Of a DNA stretch of 64,000 bases, positions 1 to 10,628 are shown in pieces. The stretch lies in assembly GCA_031835245.1 (NCBI GenBank), contig JAVKOQ010000108.1, positions 106,730 through 170,729 of the forward strand. The letters run 5' to 3'. The position numbers were made by a program, and so were the translations under genes. This DNA comes from Balamuthia mandrillaris. Lineage: Eukaryota > Discosea > Longamoebia > Balamuthiidae. Within the stretch, counting starts at the first letter, position 1. The number at the start of each line of letters is the position of its first letter. The notes beneath the pieces are model-generated. The model was not told the origin of the DNA. It saw only the letters and a list, made by a program, of their open reading frames with translations, and made no database searches.

Positions 1-96
1 CAAAGCAATGGGACAAAAATCTCTTTGTTTTGCTTTGGTCGTTTTTTAACGTGTATTGTTACAATGATGATTGGTTTGTATCGTAACTATCTCTTT

Positions 97-3000
97 TCAT
101 TTGATCCTATAACGATCCAGCAAGGTCTCTTCCGTATCTTCCTCCTCTTCTGAACACTCTTCATTAGCATCTCCTTCTTCGCTGTCATCTTCATCATCAT
201 CTCGACGTTGTGCCTGCTCCTTTTCTTGTTGCCTCCTGTACACGGTTGTCCAATCTTCTTCTTGTCTTTCTGCCGTTTGTTCTGACTCTGGTCCTGATGC
301 AGGATACTTGCTGTCACTGGCCATCAACCGTTCCTCACGAGATGGATCAGGACGATGACGATGGCTCTTCTGTAGAACCTTCAGTTCAATTTCCAGGTCA
401 GACAGCCTTTCCTCGTACAAACGTATCCTCTCCTCGTGCACTTTCTGCGTGTTGAGCAGCTTGTCTTTCCAGTACTTTATCTTCTCTTTCTTCTCCTCCA
501 CCTGAAGTTTGGCTTCTCGCTGCACCTCATCAAACTTCTTTAACACCTCCAGTATTTTGCCTTCCATCATTTCCAGCTCTTTTCCTTTTTGTTGGTGCTT
601 CATGTTCAAGCGGCCAATTTCCTTTTGTTTTGAGGCGATGATGTCCTCCAGCAATTGGTTCTCCTCCGCTTTGGCGTCTATCACTTCCTCCAAGTTATCC
701 ATCTCTGCGTCCTTATCCTTCAGTTCCTCCTCCTTCTCCTTTAGTTCTTCCTCCAATGCAAAGAGCTTCAGCTCAATGCCTTCCTTCTGGTTGGCTTCTT
801 TCTCCAGGCTCTGCTTCAGGGCCGCCTTTCTTTCTCTCTGCTTCTCAACCTTTCTGTTTAGGTCTGCCAGCTCAGCATCTCGCCTACTAAGAGCAGCCTG
901 TAAGTCTAGCTTCTCTCTCCTCTCCCTCTCCAATTCTTCTTTCAGCCTATCCAGCTCTTCTTGTTGTTGTTGATATTGTGGCTTAACACCAGGTGCTCCT
1001 TTGGGAGAGAGGAGAGGCGGCGCTGAGGCCTGATTCTTTTGGCTCAGTTCTCGCTCCTCTTTTTCCAATCTCTCCCGTTCTTCCCTTTCCTGGCGTTCCT
1101 TCCGCCTTCGCTCCTCCTTCTCCGCTCTCTTCTTCTCCCGTTCAGCTTCCTTCTCTCTGGCAGCTTCCTTCTCCTTGGCAGCTCGTTCCTCCTCTCGCCG
1201 CCTTTTCTCTTGCTCCTTCTGCTTCTCACGTTCCTTCTGCGAATGCTTTCGGAGGGTCCTTCGCCGGTTCGTTTCCAACTCTTGATTCTTTAAGGCATGG
1301 CGCAGCAGCTCCAGTTCTTGCTCCATGGCACGGCGAACCTGCTCCGCTTCTTCTTTCTCCCTTTTCAACGCCTTGCATTCCTGTTGAGCAGCAGAGAGTT
1401 CTAGTTGGAGGCTGATGGAGGCTGCTCCTGGTTGTGGCGACGATGCTAAAGACGACGATGCCTCTGCAGTGATAGCCGCTTTGGAAGTCATCGGAGAAAC
1501 ATCAAGGGAGGACAAGGCGGAAGATGTTGTCTGCTCTGTCTCTTCCGATCGTTCAACTGGGGGTACCTCCAACGATGTGGTGCGAGGAGAGGCTATCATA
1601 TTGATGGAAATCGCTGGGTCTCCAGCTAAAGCCACGGAAGAAGAAAGCTTGCTCAAAGGGGGCGCCTTAAACTTAGTCTTTGCGGAGGCTGCTCCCTCCA
1701 GTTTCTCTAGCTTCTTCCTCGCTCTCTCCTCCTTTTTCAGCATTTTGTACTGCTTCTTCCTGGAGAGGGCATCCTTGCTGCCACCCCATCCCCAAACCCG
1801 ACTGCCACCCTCTCCTCCAGCTCCTCCTCCAACAGCCCCTCCTTTGGCTTTCTTCGAACCTCCCCCAATCTCGGTTGCGGTTGTTGGGTCATTGAAGAGA
1901 TATCTCTTGTGAGCTATCTCTTGGATAAGCATCCTCTCCTCTTTCGTTGCCACCAAAAAGTCGACGTACTTTGCATCCTCCTGCCGTAAAGGGACCGAGG
2001 TGCTCTTCCGTTGAACCGTTGGTGATGGCCCCGTCAATGCGGATGCTGTTGCACTTCCACTCTCCGCCGCCGCCGCTGTCACAATTGGACAATTCGCTGC
2101 TGTTGGCGAAGCGGATGAAGAAGAAGACGGTGCAGAAGATGGTGAGGAAGTTGATAAAGCGGTGGACGAATTGGCGTTACGAAGAGATGAAGGAGGCGCC
2201 GTAGTAGTAGTTATTGACAAGTCCGTTGCTGAAAGGGATGGAGGAAGGGAGGAGCTCAACTGCGAGGGTTGAGGAGAGAGGGCAGCTTCGCTGATTGAAT
2301 GCGGCAGTGAAGGATGAGGTTCCAGCATGCCAGGAGATGAGCTATACAATGGCTTTTCCTTGGATAAGCGTTCCTGCATGGCGTCTTTCTTCTCTTTGGC
2401 AACAATGGCCTCCCATGTGGTAACTCGTTTCATGAGCTCCTCGCTCCCTCGTCTTCTGCCATTATAGCCAACAGCAGCGGCAGGGCCTTTGCTCTGTCCT
2501 CCTTCGGCAGCCATCAACGCTTGTATCCTTTCTTCATGCTTTCCTACGGCCGCCCCAAGAGAACCTTTTCGTGAGAGCACCATGCCCTGAGGTGGTCCGT
2601 TGCTCTCCTCCTGGCGCTCCTTAGCAGTTGCTGTTGTTCCCAATGCTTCAGTGGAGTCCTTTGCTCCTGTGGTGCGTGTTATTGCGTCCTCTTCCTCCTT
2701 TTTGAGAGGAAGAGCAGGAAGCGATTGTTGGGTGAGAGATGTCTCCCCTTCGGAGCCGGTTGATGTATTTGGCAGAGGAAAAAACAGGTCGCAATCGTTC
2801 AAAAACGTCTCAACAATGAGCTGCTGCGTTCCATACATCATCAGGTCAGCCTGTTGGGGAACGTTAAAGCGAGCATTAGTTCAATGATGGTAGTCCTCGA
2901 ACAACTGGAGCCAGGAACTCACTGTTGTTTCCACCCGACGCCTCATGATGGTAGGAGCGAACACGACTCCAAGGTTGAGGATCGTCATCATGTTTTTGTC

Positions 3001-3154
3001 ACTGTGTTGGCTCACTAGCTTCAGAAAGTTGACGAGATAGCCTAACACCCGCCGATTGGGTTGCGGCAGTTGCTCCAGTAACTCTACAAAGTTCCTCCGT
3101 CTTTCGTTCTTGTCAATGACACCTGCAACCAAACATTCATTTGTTTCTTTCCGT

Positions 3155-3201
<47 letters not shown>

Positions 3202-3411
3202 AACGCGCTGCAATGATCCAGTTATCAAACAGGTCATAAGTCAACAGGGGATCGGGTAACATTCGAAAGTAATTCTTCAACGCGACTGCCACCGAATGTA
3301 TATTTTTGATATGGCTTAGAGAAGTCGCTCCTGGTTTAAGGTTTTTGCTTCCATTACAACAGATGCAGAGAGAAAGAGAGAGAAGAGCGAAGAGCGAAGA
3401 TAGGAGAGAAG

Positions 3412-3445
<34 letters not shown>

Positions 3446-4428
3446 GTGAGTGAGAGGACTAACCTTGTTCCAATGCTTTGATAACTTCATTAAGTTCTGA
3501 GGACACTGAGATTCGGAAGATACCCTCCGTATCCAACCCTGACAGAACAATAGTGTTAGCAAGAGAGAGGAACGGAAACAAAAACAGCAAACCTCTGTCT
3601 ATCAAATGGTTGATGACAATGAAGATAGGATAAGGAATGCCTCGCACAGCGTTGAAGCGTGTGCATGCCTCCTCCAGCGAAATGCCCCACTCTTTAATGT
3701 ACTTGCCTGCGTTGTTATAGGGATTCTGAACAGCTACTGGAATGCTGGGTACTGAAAGGAATTCGCTGGTAAGGTCCCCACTCACATCGAGGACAAAGTA
3801 AAAACGCAGTACCTGTTTTCTTTGGTTGCTCTTCCAGCAAAGAATTAGTATCAGCTTTGCCACTCTTTCTTCGCTCTCCCCATTTTGAGCGTCGGCTAAG
3901 CCCTCCACTGTCCTCTCTATCTGCAGGAGTTGACTCAACAATGATCGATTCGGAGAGCTGTTCAGTCGCAGCAACAAGTTGCAGTTGAGGAGCTGGCTGT
4001 GCCTGTTGTCGCGGGGTTGATACTTCGACCTTGGCGTCTGTAGTTGTTTGTTGCGGTTGTTGCTGCTGCTGTTCGTTGCTTCGTTTGTCTTCCTTCTCCT
4101 TCAGGGCATTCGCTGCTCCTTCTGTTTCTTTGGTTTCCTCTTCAGCAGGTTTTTGTTTGGCCTCCCGTTGCTTGTCTCTGTCTCTGTCTCTGTCTCGTTG
4201 TTTTTCTCTGTCTCGCTCTCTGTTTCTCTCACGATCTCTGCTCTCTCTTTCTCGATCGCGATCCCTCTCTCTGTCTCTGTCCCGGTCTCTTTCTTTGTCT
4301 CTATCTGATCTTTCTCGGCTTCGTGGTTGTGGTTGCTGTTGTTTGTCTCTTTCCCTGCTCCCTCTGGTATCGGCTCGCTCCCTGTTGGAAGCGCTGCTGC
4401 CGCTCATCGCGGGACTTCGCCGCGACAT
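97..4428 (-). CDS. RhoGAP-domain coiled-coil protein
   Basis: Likely GTPase-activating protein for Rho-family GTPases, acting in the cytosol or at the cortex. Six exons can be traced from the ATG at 4428 to the stop at 97, about 1,300 residues. The N-terminal ~200 residues are rich in Arg/Asp/Glu/Ser (RERDRDRE-like runs) and then Gln. The RhoGAP domain follows over four short exons (about 3750-2928): GLDTEGIFRIS carries the catalytic arginine finger, and LPDPLLTYDLF and NLGVVFAPTIMRR are later family motifs. The junction at 2850 joins RRRVETT to ADLMMYGTQ, the usual end of the fold. The last exon (2850-97) encodes about 900 residues: Ser/Ala/Pro-rich sequence, then a long charged coiled coil and an acidic tail. 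Introns near 3160 and 3420 hold (GA)n, which is (CT)n on the sense strand. The domain call is firm; the target GTPase is unknown. A Rho GDI gene lies 28 kb away, with no sign of linkage. Confidence 0.85.
3160..3199. repeat. (GA)n in a RhoGAP intron
   Basis: A pure GA dinucleotide run of about 40 bp inside the intron next to the second-last exon of the RhoGAP gene. Because the gene is on the minus strand, the transcript carries (CU)n. A shorter GA run lies in the preceding intron at about 3417-3442. Confidence 0.9.
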
Positions 4429-5035
4429 GTTTCTCTCGCGGGTCTGTTTTTTTAAGCCAGCCGCAACCTCTCTTCTTCTCTCGAGTTGGTTCAGTTATTC
4501 CAACACGGACTCCAGCCTCAGCACCCACTGCTGCGCCCTTTGTGTGATGCCCAGTCGTTAATGTTCTCCAGCCAAACGGCGTTTTCTTCATTACCAAAAA
4601 TAGCGCAAGGACCCGCTCGAGGGTCTGTCCGTCTTTAGACTCAACAAGACTTGGCTTGCCTTGTTGCCCTTTCGTGCAACAACGACAACAACGACAACCA
4701 CCACCACCACGGTTTTTACTTCTAAGCGCCAGGGCAGAGAAAAAGCAGCTGCAAGCAAAGAAAAACAAAGCGGAAGGAAGATAGGTCGGTGGTGTTGCAA
4801 AAATCTATTCCTACTTTTTTTTTAAAACAAAACGTGATAAAAGGAAGCAAGGAGGGGAGGGGAGGAGAGGGGCACTGGGAGAATGGAGTGATGGTTCTTC
4901 AGAGCATAAATGAGCTTAGAGGCACTATGAACAAAAGAATCATATGAATGGCAAAATAAGAGGTCGAAGCGTGGTTGAAGAGGCAAAAGAAGAAGAAGAA
5001 GCGTAGTCTAACAACAAATCCGCAACTGGCGTCGC
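4429..5035. other. Intergenic spacer, RhoGAP 5' side / RNA-binding protein 3' side
   Basis: This 600-bp stretch separates two minus-strand genes. It should hold the RhoGAP promoter and 5' UTR and the 3' UTR of the glycine-rich RNA-binding protein. It shows purine-rich low-complexity runs (for example AGGAGGGGAGGGGAGG near 4850) and CAA/CCA repeats near 4680-4710. Short open frames here look compositional. No promoter motif can be named with confidence. Confidence 0.5.
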
Positions 5036-5410
5036 TCAGTCGCGGTTGTCATCGTCCTCATAACGGTCCCTGCCGCCTCCACGGGAGTATCCGCCGCTGC
5101 GGCTCTTGTTGACCTCGTAGGGAGCGCTCCTCCTGCCGTAGGACCTACCACCGCCGCCCTCATAGTCACCGCCGCCACCGCCTCCACCTCGGCGATCACC
5201 GCCATAGCCTCCTCTGCGATCGCCCCCAAAGCCACCACGGCCTCCTCTGCCGCCGCGTCCACCAAAGCCACCTCGGCCGCCGCCACGACCGCCGCCACCA
5301 CCTCCACCAGGACCTTCTTTGGCATGATCCACTCTCAGTTGACGTCCATCCAAATCCTGAACAAGAAAGAGAGGGAGGAGAAAGACCGAATGAGCAAAAC
5401 TTTATCATCT

Positions 5411-5496
<86 letters not shown>

Positions 5497-5813
5497 CGAC
5501 AAAGAAGAGGACGTACAGCGCCGTTCATGGCCTCGCAGGCAGCGTCAGCCTCACTTTGGGATTCAAAAGTGACAAAACCAAAGCCCCTGGAGCGTTGCGT
5601 ATCTCTGTCAAGAATAACTTTGGCTGTTTTTATTCGTTTTTCAAAAATAAAAGGGGAGTTAACCACAAAAGAAAAGAAAAGCAAAAGCAAAACAAAAAGA
5701 ATGATGATCAACATACCATCAACAACAGCGCCATATTGGGCAAAGGCATCACGAAGGGAGCTGTCGTCGGTGCTGTAGGAGAGACCTCCAATGAACAATT
5801 TAGCAGTGGCCAT
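5036..5813 (-). CDS. Glycine-rich RNA-binding protein (single RRM)
   Basis: Small RNA-binding protein of the plant GRP7 / animal CIRBP type, expected in the nucleus or cytoplasm in RNA processing or stress responses. Three exons are read from the ATG at 5813. The first encodes [20 protein letters not shown], whose LFIGGL is RNP2. The second, joined at [23 protein letters not shown], contains RNP1 as RGFGFVTF. The third gives [11 protein letters not shown], closing the RRM, followed by about 80 residues of RGG/GGY-rich tail ending DDDNRD. Length of about 160 residues is normal for the family. Intron 2 contains a long broken (GA)n tract (about 5411-5490), (CT)n on the sense strand. Family assignment is firm; no specific orthologue is claimed. 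Confidence 0.9.
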
Positions 5814-6747
5814 ATTTTTTTTGTGTGGTAAAAGATGTGTTTGGCTCGGAGTTCTACATGAATGAAGATTTTCAAGTTTTCGTTAGAGAAAGAGGATCCT
5901 TGTTTTTTTTTTTGTTCCTTTTTTCTTCCTTGTTCCTCGTGATCGGCGCCTCCAGTAAATAATAATAAATGGGCAAAACAAAACAAATAAACAAATAAAG
6001 AAAGAAAGGAAAGCACTGAAGGAGCCATTTTTTTGAGGAATGAGCTTCTGGAGATGCCAAAAATTTTGCAAAGGGCACAACCGCAGGATGAATGATATCA
6101 TCGCAAGAATAGAAGAACCGCCATTTTTCGCGACGAAAATGGAACCAGGAAGGGAACGAGAGAGAGAGAGAGAGAGAAAATAATCTGTTTGTTTTAAAGT
6201 TACTATGCCTGGTGAATAGTGGGGGAGAAGCTTCGCGACTCAAGAAGGGTTAGCGGCCTTTCGTGTGTTGTGTTGTTGTTCTTTTTTTTGGGGGGAAGAA
6301 AGAAGAAGGAAAAAGGAAGCGGAAGAAGAAGAAGGAAAAAGAAAAGAACTGCCACAAAAAAAAATTATCCAATCGAGGGTCCTTAACTCCCACCTTAAAA
6401 CCTCGCCTTTCCGTTATGTCGACAAGAAGAATTTTTGTGGACATCTTTTTGTGTAGACTGGTTCTTGTCGACACTAATTTTCCCCCAAAAAATGGAGGAT
6501 ATCGGCAAGCAGCGGAATACACGGTTGTGGAGCATCAGGACGTGCAAGCAAATCTTCATCTTTGAGGGTGGAAACGCGACTGGCAAAGTGGTCAAACGAG
6601 ATGCCAAACTTTAAGCTTTGCAGAACGGCACCATCCTTTTCGTAAGCGCACATCCCAACACAGATCTGCAGAGGCCCTGATGGGCCGCAAACACACAACA
6701 CAGGTTTGAATAGTTTGTCAGATATATTTTCAGTCAGAAGAACATTT
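5814..6747. other. Intergenic spacer, RNA-binding protein 5' side / PSMA1 3' side
   Basis: About 930 bp between two minus-strand genes. It should contain the promoter of the RNA-binding protein and the 3' UTR of the proteasome gene. It has a short (GA)n at 6160-6177 and a purine run near 6295-6350. A 95-codon open frame just below the proteasome stop (6474-6761) matches no family I know and lacks splice context, so it is treated as non-coding. No RNA gene was recognised. Confidence 0.4.
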
Positions 6748-7831
6748 TCAGTCGTGAGCAACTTCCATCGTTCCTTCCAGTTGGTCCAGCTGGGTGTAAA
6801 GAAAAAATGGAATCAGCACAAGCCACTTCAAAATCAGGAGAGAGAAGGAGGGAGAAGGCATACGTAAGGTTGTAAATCGGTTCCAGCCAACACGTGGAAT
6901 GGCGTGTCAACGCCAACGATGCCGACGGACGTGTTTTGCCCTGTAAGACCTACTTCAGACGAGCCGAGAGTCTCGCTCAAAGCGTTCAGCCCATGCTTAA
7001 TCAACTCTTCCAAAGAAGCTACAAATGACAAGATAACCGGGTAAGACTTTGCTAATAATAAGCGAGTGGGATGGGAGGAGGTTCAAACCATCCTCGAACT
7101 GCTCGAACTTCTTCTCGAGGTAAGTTTTGGCAGACTGGGAGCGTGCGCCAATGGCCATTGCCTTGTAGTCAAAATAGTTGCCAGAGGGGCATGTTTCATA
7201 CAGATGCGCGCCAGTTTGCTGTTTTGTTGGAGGAAGGGAGAGGACGAAGAACAAGACCAACGAATAAGTGAGTACAACATAGAGAAAAACGCACAAAGGA
7301 AAAACGTACGTCGTAGCCAGCTACCAAAAGGCCAACACCGTAGGGACGACGACCATACTGCTGTGTGTTCTTTTGCGACTCTAATTTTATCGAAAAAACG
7401 GGAGTGAGCAACGAGAGAGTGTGTGAGAGTGTGAGAGAAAGTGTGTGAATTGGAAAAACAAACAAATAAAGGGAAGGAGAGGTCGTACTGTCAGCTACAC
7501 GCAGAACAAGACGATTAGTTTGCATGGGAGAGCTGTAGAGATATTTGTGGTTGAGGCACTCTGTCCTCATGAACTTGCAGAGCACACGCGCGTCAGAGGT
7601 CAAGCCAGCAATAGCGATGCCCACGTGCTCGTCAATCTTAAAGATCTTCTGTTGGTAGGAGGCCAATTCGCCAGAGGAGCGCTTGAGCGTGACAACCACA
7701 GCGTGCGTCTTGGATTTGAGGCCCACGCAGGCGCTGCCCTGCTTCACAGCCTCCATGGCGTACTCGATCTGATGGAGACGGCCCTGAGGGGACCAAATGG
7801 TGATGTCACCGTCATACTGGTTGCGAAACAT
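6748..7831 (-). CDS. PSMA1: Proteasome subunit alpha type-1
   Basis: Alpha-ring subunit of the 20S proteasome (alpha6/PSMA1). The ATG at 7831 gives [20 protein letters not shown], the N-terminal helix and alpha-signature region, followed by [20 protein letters not shown]. Five exons are supported. Exon 2 holds [19 protein letters not shown]. Exon 3 holds [20 protein letters not shown] and [15 protein letters not shown]. Exon 4 holds LNALSETL and NTSVGIVG. The last exon is very short ([13 protein letters not shown], stop at 6748) and is reached by a GT at about 6872 and an AG at 6791. It lacks the long charged tail of vertebrate PSMA1. Length of about 250 residues fits the family. It is divergent from the membrane-protein gene starting at 8287, so the 450 bp between may act as a shared promoter. 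Alpha subunits are non-catalytic, so no active-site threonine is expected. Confidence 0.95.
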
Positions 7832-8286
7832 TTTTCTTTTTGTTATAACCAAAAAAAAAGGGGGGTGCTTTGCTTTTTTGATTCTTTGTGATTGCTACGC
7901 AATTGGTGGTGGTAGCTCTCTCCCTCTCTTTGTTATTTTTTTCTTTTCACGAACCTCTCTCTCACTTTCTTTTGCCGCAACAAGCTTTTTTTTTGCGGAC
8001 ACCAGCACCGAAATACGTGGTGGTGTCCGCAAGAATTTGACAAAAAAAAAAGCGGTACCTGCTTCCCTGTGGGATCGAACCGGGGGCCTTCAACCCGCTT
8101 TAGCCCTTTTTCCAGTAAATTGGCCTAAACGATAATTAACAGCGAAAACTATCGATAATTACCTATATTTGATGTTTCTTTTTATTCATCTGAACGACCA
8201 GAAGAAAACAGAAGAAGGAGCGTTACCAAAGTTCATCGGTTGTGCACCCAACGAAAAAATAGGACACCCCTCTCGTCTTTGAAAGC
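7832..8286. promoter_or_regulatory. Divergent promoter region with a perfect-looking hairpin
   Basis: This spacer separates two divergent start codons (PSMA1 minus, membrane protein plus). It carries an inverted repeat at 7993-8032: two 16-nt arms (TTGCGGACACCAGCAC and its complement with one mismatch) around an 8-nt loop. About 30 bp further on, the minus strand has a B-box-like GGTTCGATCC and then a run of ten T, like a Pol III terminator, but no tRNA fold can be drawn. A role in expression is inferred from position only. Confidence 0.4.
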
Positions 8287-8870
8287 ATGGGAAATGTGTG
8301 TGGCGTGGAGGTCAAGAAAGAAAAGATATTTGGATGGGACATGATCCACTCCCTGCCGGAGCAAACGCCCATGTGGCCCTACCGGTTGCTCTTCACGGCT
8401 TTCTTCATCCTTGCCATGGCTTTGCTTCTAGAAGTCATTTGCGTGGTTTTGCTGTTCGGATTGGGACAAGTCAATGGTTTTATTACTTTCTATGCTTCTG
8501 CTTCTGCTTCTGCTTATGATCGCAAACCATAACAGGGTCGTTGGTGTTCATGCTGGGCATATGTATTGGTATTATTATGCTATTAATGGGGGTGTGGTGG
8601 GCCACCAACAGCTACCGTCAAAGAATACCTGTCTTTAGCGATGCTTTCTTTGTCTGCTTCATCATTACGGTATTTCCTCTTCTTTTCACTTTTGCTCTGT
8701 CCCCTTTTTTTTTAGCTTTGCATATTTGTCGTTGCTGTCTTTGTCCTGCTTTGTCCTGCTTTGCTGTTTCTTTCATTATGCTTTGTCGCTTCTTTTTGTT
8801 CTTGGCCATTCTTCTGTGTTCTGTGTTTGCTTCTCTCTTCTTTCTTGTCGTTTCTTGTCGTTTCTTTCTT

Positions 8871-8912
<42 letters not shown>

Positions 8913-8940
8913 ATCTCTATCTCCCCGATAACTTCTTTCT

Positions 8941-8982
<42 letters not shown>

Positions 8983-10424
8983 CTCTCTTCTCTTATCCTC
9001 CTTCAAACTGCTCCTTCTACTAACTACTTGTGGTTTCACTACTAGGTGCTAAGTTTGTGGTTAGTATATACTGGTGTATGGATGGCTTCCACCAATGTTG
9101 CCCATCTACGGATCGAATTCACTGATGAGGTTTATGATGCCTCTCCTTCTGATGGTATTATGTTCAACCTTCTTCTCATTTTGTTGTTTATTTGTGTTTT
9201 GGTCATGTTGTCTCTTATTTTCGGTGTTGAACATTCCACTGGAGGGATGAACTTTGACATTCTTTGTTTTCGTTTCATCTCATTATTATCACTGTAGTGC
9301 TGCGGTATGAGGACGCGGGAGTATTTCACTGGACCAAGGGCTACATACTCACTCAATTTACTGGGGAGAAGTACGACTTGTACACGCTCACATACTATTG
9401 CGCATGGCCATTAACAGAATTAAACTGGACGACCACTGTCTCCTCTGAAGTTGGTGAAATAGTACGCGTTGATCTCCTTTCTTGCTCGACACTTTGCGAT
9501 GTACTAAAATACGAATCCACAATCAGATTCCAGCGGTCGTCGTGTGCAGCTCCACTTACAGGTTTGTACATTCTCTCTCTCTCTCTCTCTCTCTCTGATT
9601 TTTGGTAAATATATCTGCACAGCTGCACATCAGGCTACAGTGGTTGCTCGGAGATTCACGTGAGCCGTTCCATGCAGAGCGTGCCACGTGCAGGTGTGTA
9701 TTATGATATATTCCCACAAGACAACCCTCGTAGAAAGTACATACTGGCCAAAGACCGCCTGATGAACGGCTATCCCGGTCTCACTTTCTCTGATGACTAT
9801 CGCATGTTCGAAGTCTACACCGAAGACGATCTGGAAGAAAAACGGTATGCTCGTAGCTATTCTCTTCTTGCGTTATGTCTTTTGTTTCCATCTTTCTAAC
9901 AATGGGCATAGCGATGAGGTGGAGACGATGTTTGTGGGCTTAGCAGTGGCAGGGCACTTGGCCTTGTTCATTGGAGTCGTATTCATAACGGCGGCGTACC
10001 TGAGGTACAATTATTACGAGTGCGACTGGAGCTGCAGCAAGCTCAGCTTTGAGGTTCGGTCCACCGGAACGTACGCCAAGACCATTCCTCTTCAAGCGTT
10101 GGGCAAACGCAGAAAGGTGGATTGCATCTGGAGCATCTACAACAACAGGGATGGGCCGCCGTCCTTCCTTCACGCTTTGCCACCTGAAGTCATGATGCTG
10201 GTTTCAAACTTTTCGCTTGGCATGGACACTTCAGCTTATCAGGGTATATCCACTCTGTTCCTCTCTTCTCCTCCCCTCCTCCTCCGCTCTGCTTCTCACT
10301 TCTCTCCTCTCGTCGTCTTCTCCCCCTCGTTCTTCTGTTGCAATGGCCAGGGGAACAAGGCAACAGCAATTGGGGACGCCACTCCAGAAGCAGCAGTGCC
10401 AGCTCGTATTCATCAGAGGACTAA
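8287..10424 (+). CDS. Unrecognised four-span membrane protein with MGNVCG start
   Basis: No family is recognised. Seven exons join in frame from the ATG at 8287 to the TAA at 10424, roughly 380 residues. The start MGNVCG fits N-myristoylation at Gly2 and possible palmitoylation at Cys5. Hydrophobic spans are YRLLFTAFFILAMALLLEV, then LVFMLGICIGIIMLLMGVWW, then DAFFVCFIITVLSLWLVYTG (built across an intron), and near the C-terminus TMFVGLAVAGHLALFIGVVF. A 170-residue loop between spans 3 and 4 contains several Cys and aromatic residues (for example YSGCSEIHVSR). The tail is Ser-rich (SSSASSYSSED) and is reached by splicing GCTTATCAGG to GGGAACAAGG. Introns carry (CT)n at about 8873 and 8948. 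Topology resembles tetraspanin- or claudin-like proteins but without their signatures. Gene structure is fairly sure; function is unknown. Confidence 0.7.
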
Positions 10425-10628
10425 AAGGAGAAAAAAAAACAAAAATAAATAAATAAAAGAAACGAAAAAGAATGTTAAATGTTGTCAACATAATAACCTT
10501 TTTCAGGGAAGAGGCGTCCGCTAAACCCCGTTTTGACCATAACGTAACGAACGGCTCGTGGTCAACTGCGGTTGTTGCTGCTGCTGGTCGCCAGAGTTTC
10601 TTGTGGTTGATTAGTTCGGCCATCGTGC

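Noticed and set aside
4301-4800. Cys- and Val-rich minus-strand frames upstream of the RhoGAP start
   Set aside because: They come from CAA/CCA triplet repeats and lack any domain; the RhoGAP ATG at 4428 is better supported.
6474-6761. 95-codon minus-strand frame next to the PSMA1 stop
   Set aside because: No family features and no splice signal joins it; the proteasome reading ends cleanly at 6748.
8055-8120. tRNA gene on the minus strand
   Set aside because: GGTTCGATCC and a T10 run are present, but the T stem does not pair beyond two bases, no matching acceptor strand is found and no D arm can be drawn.
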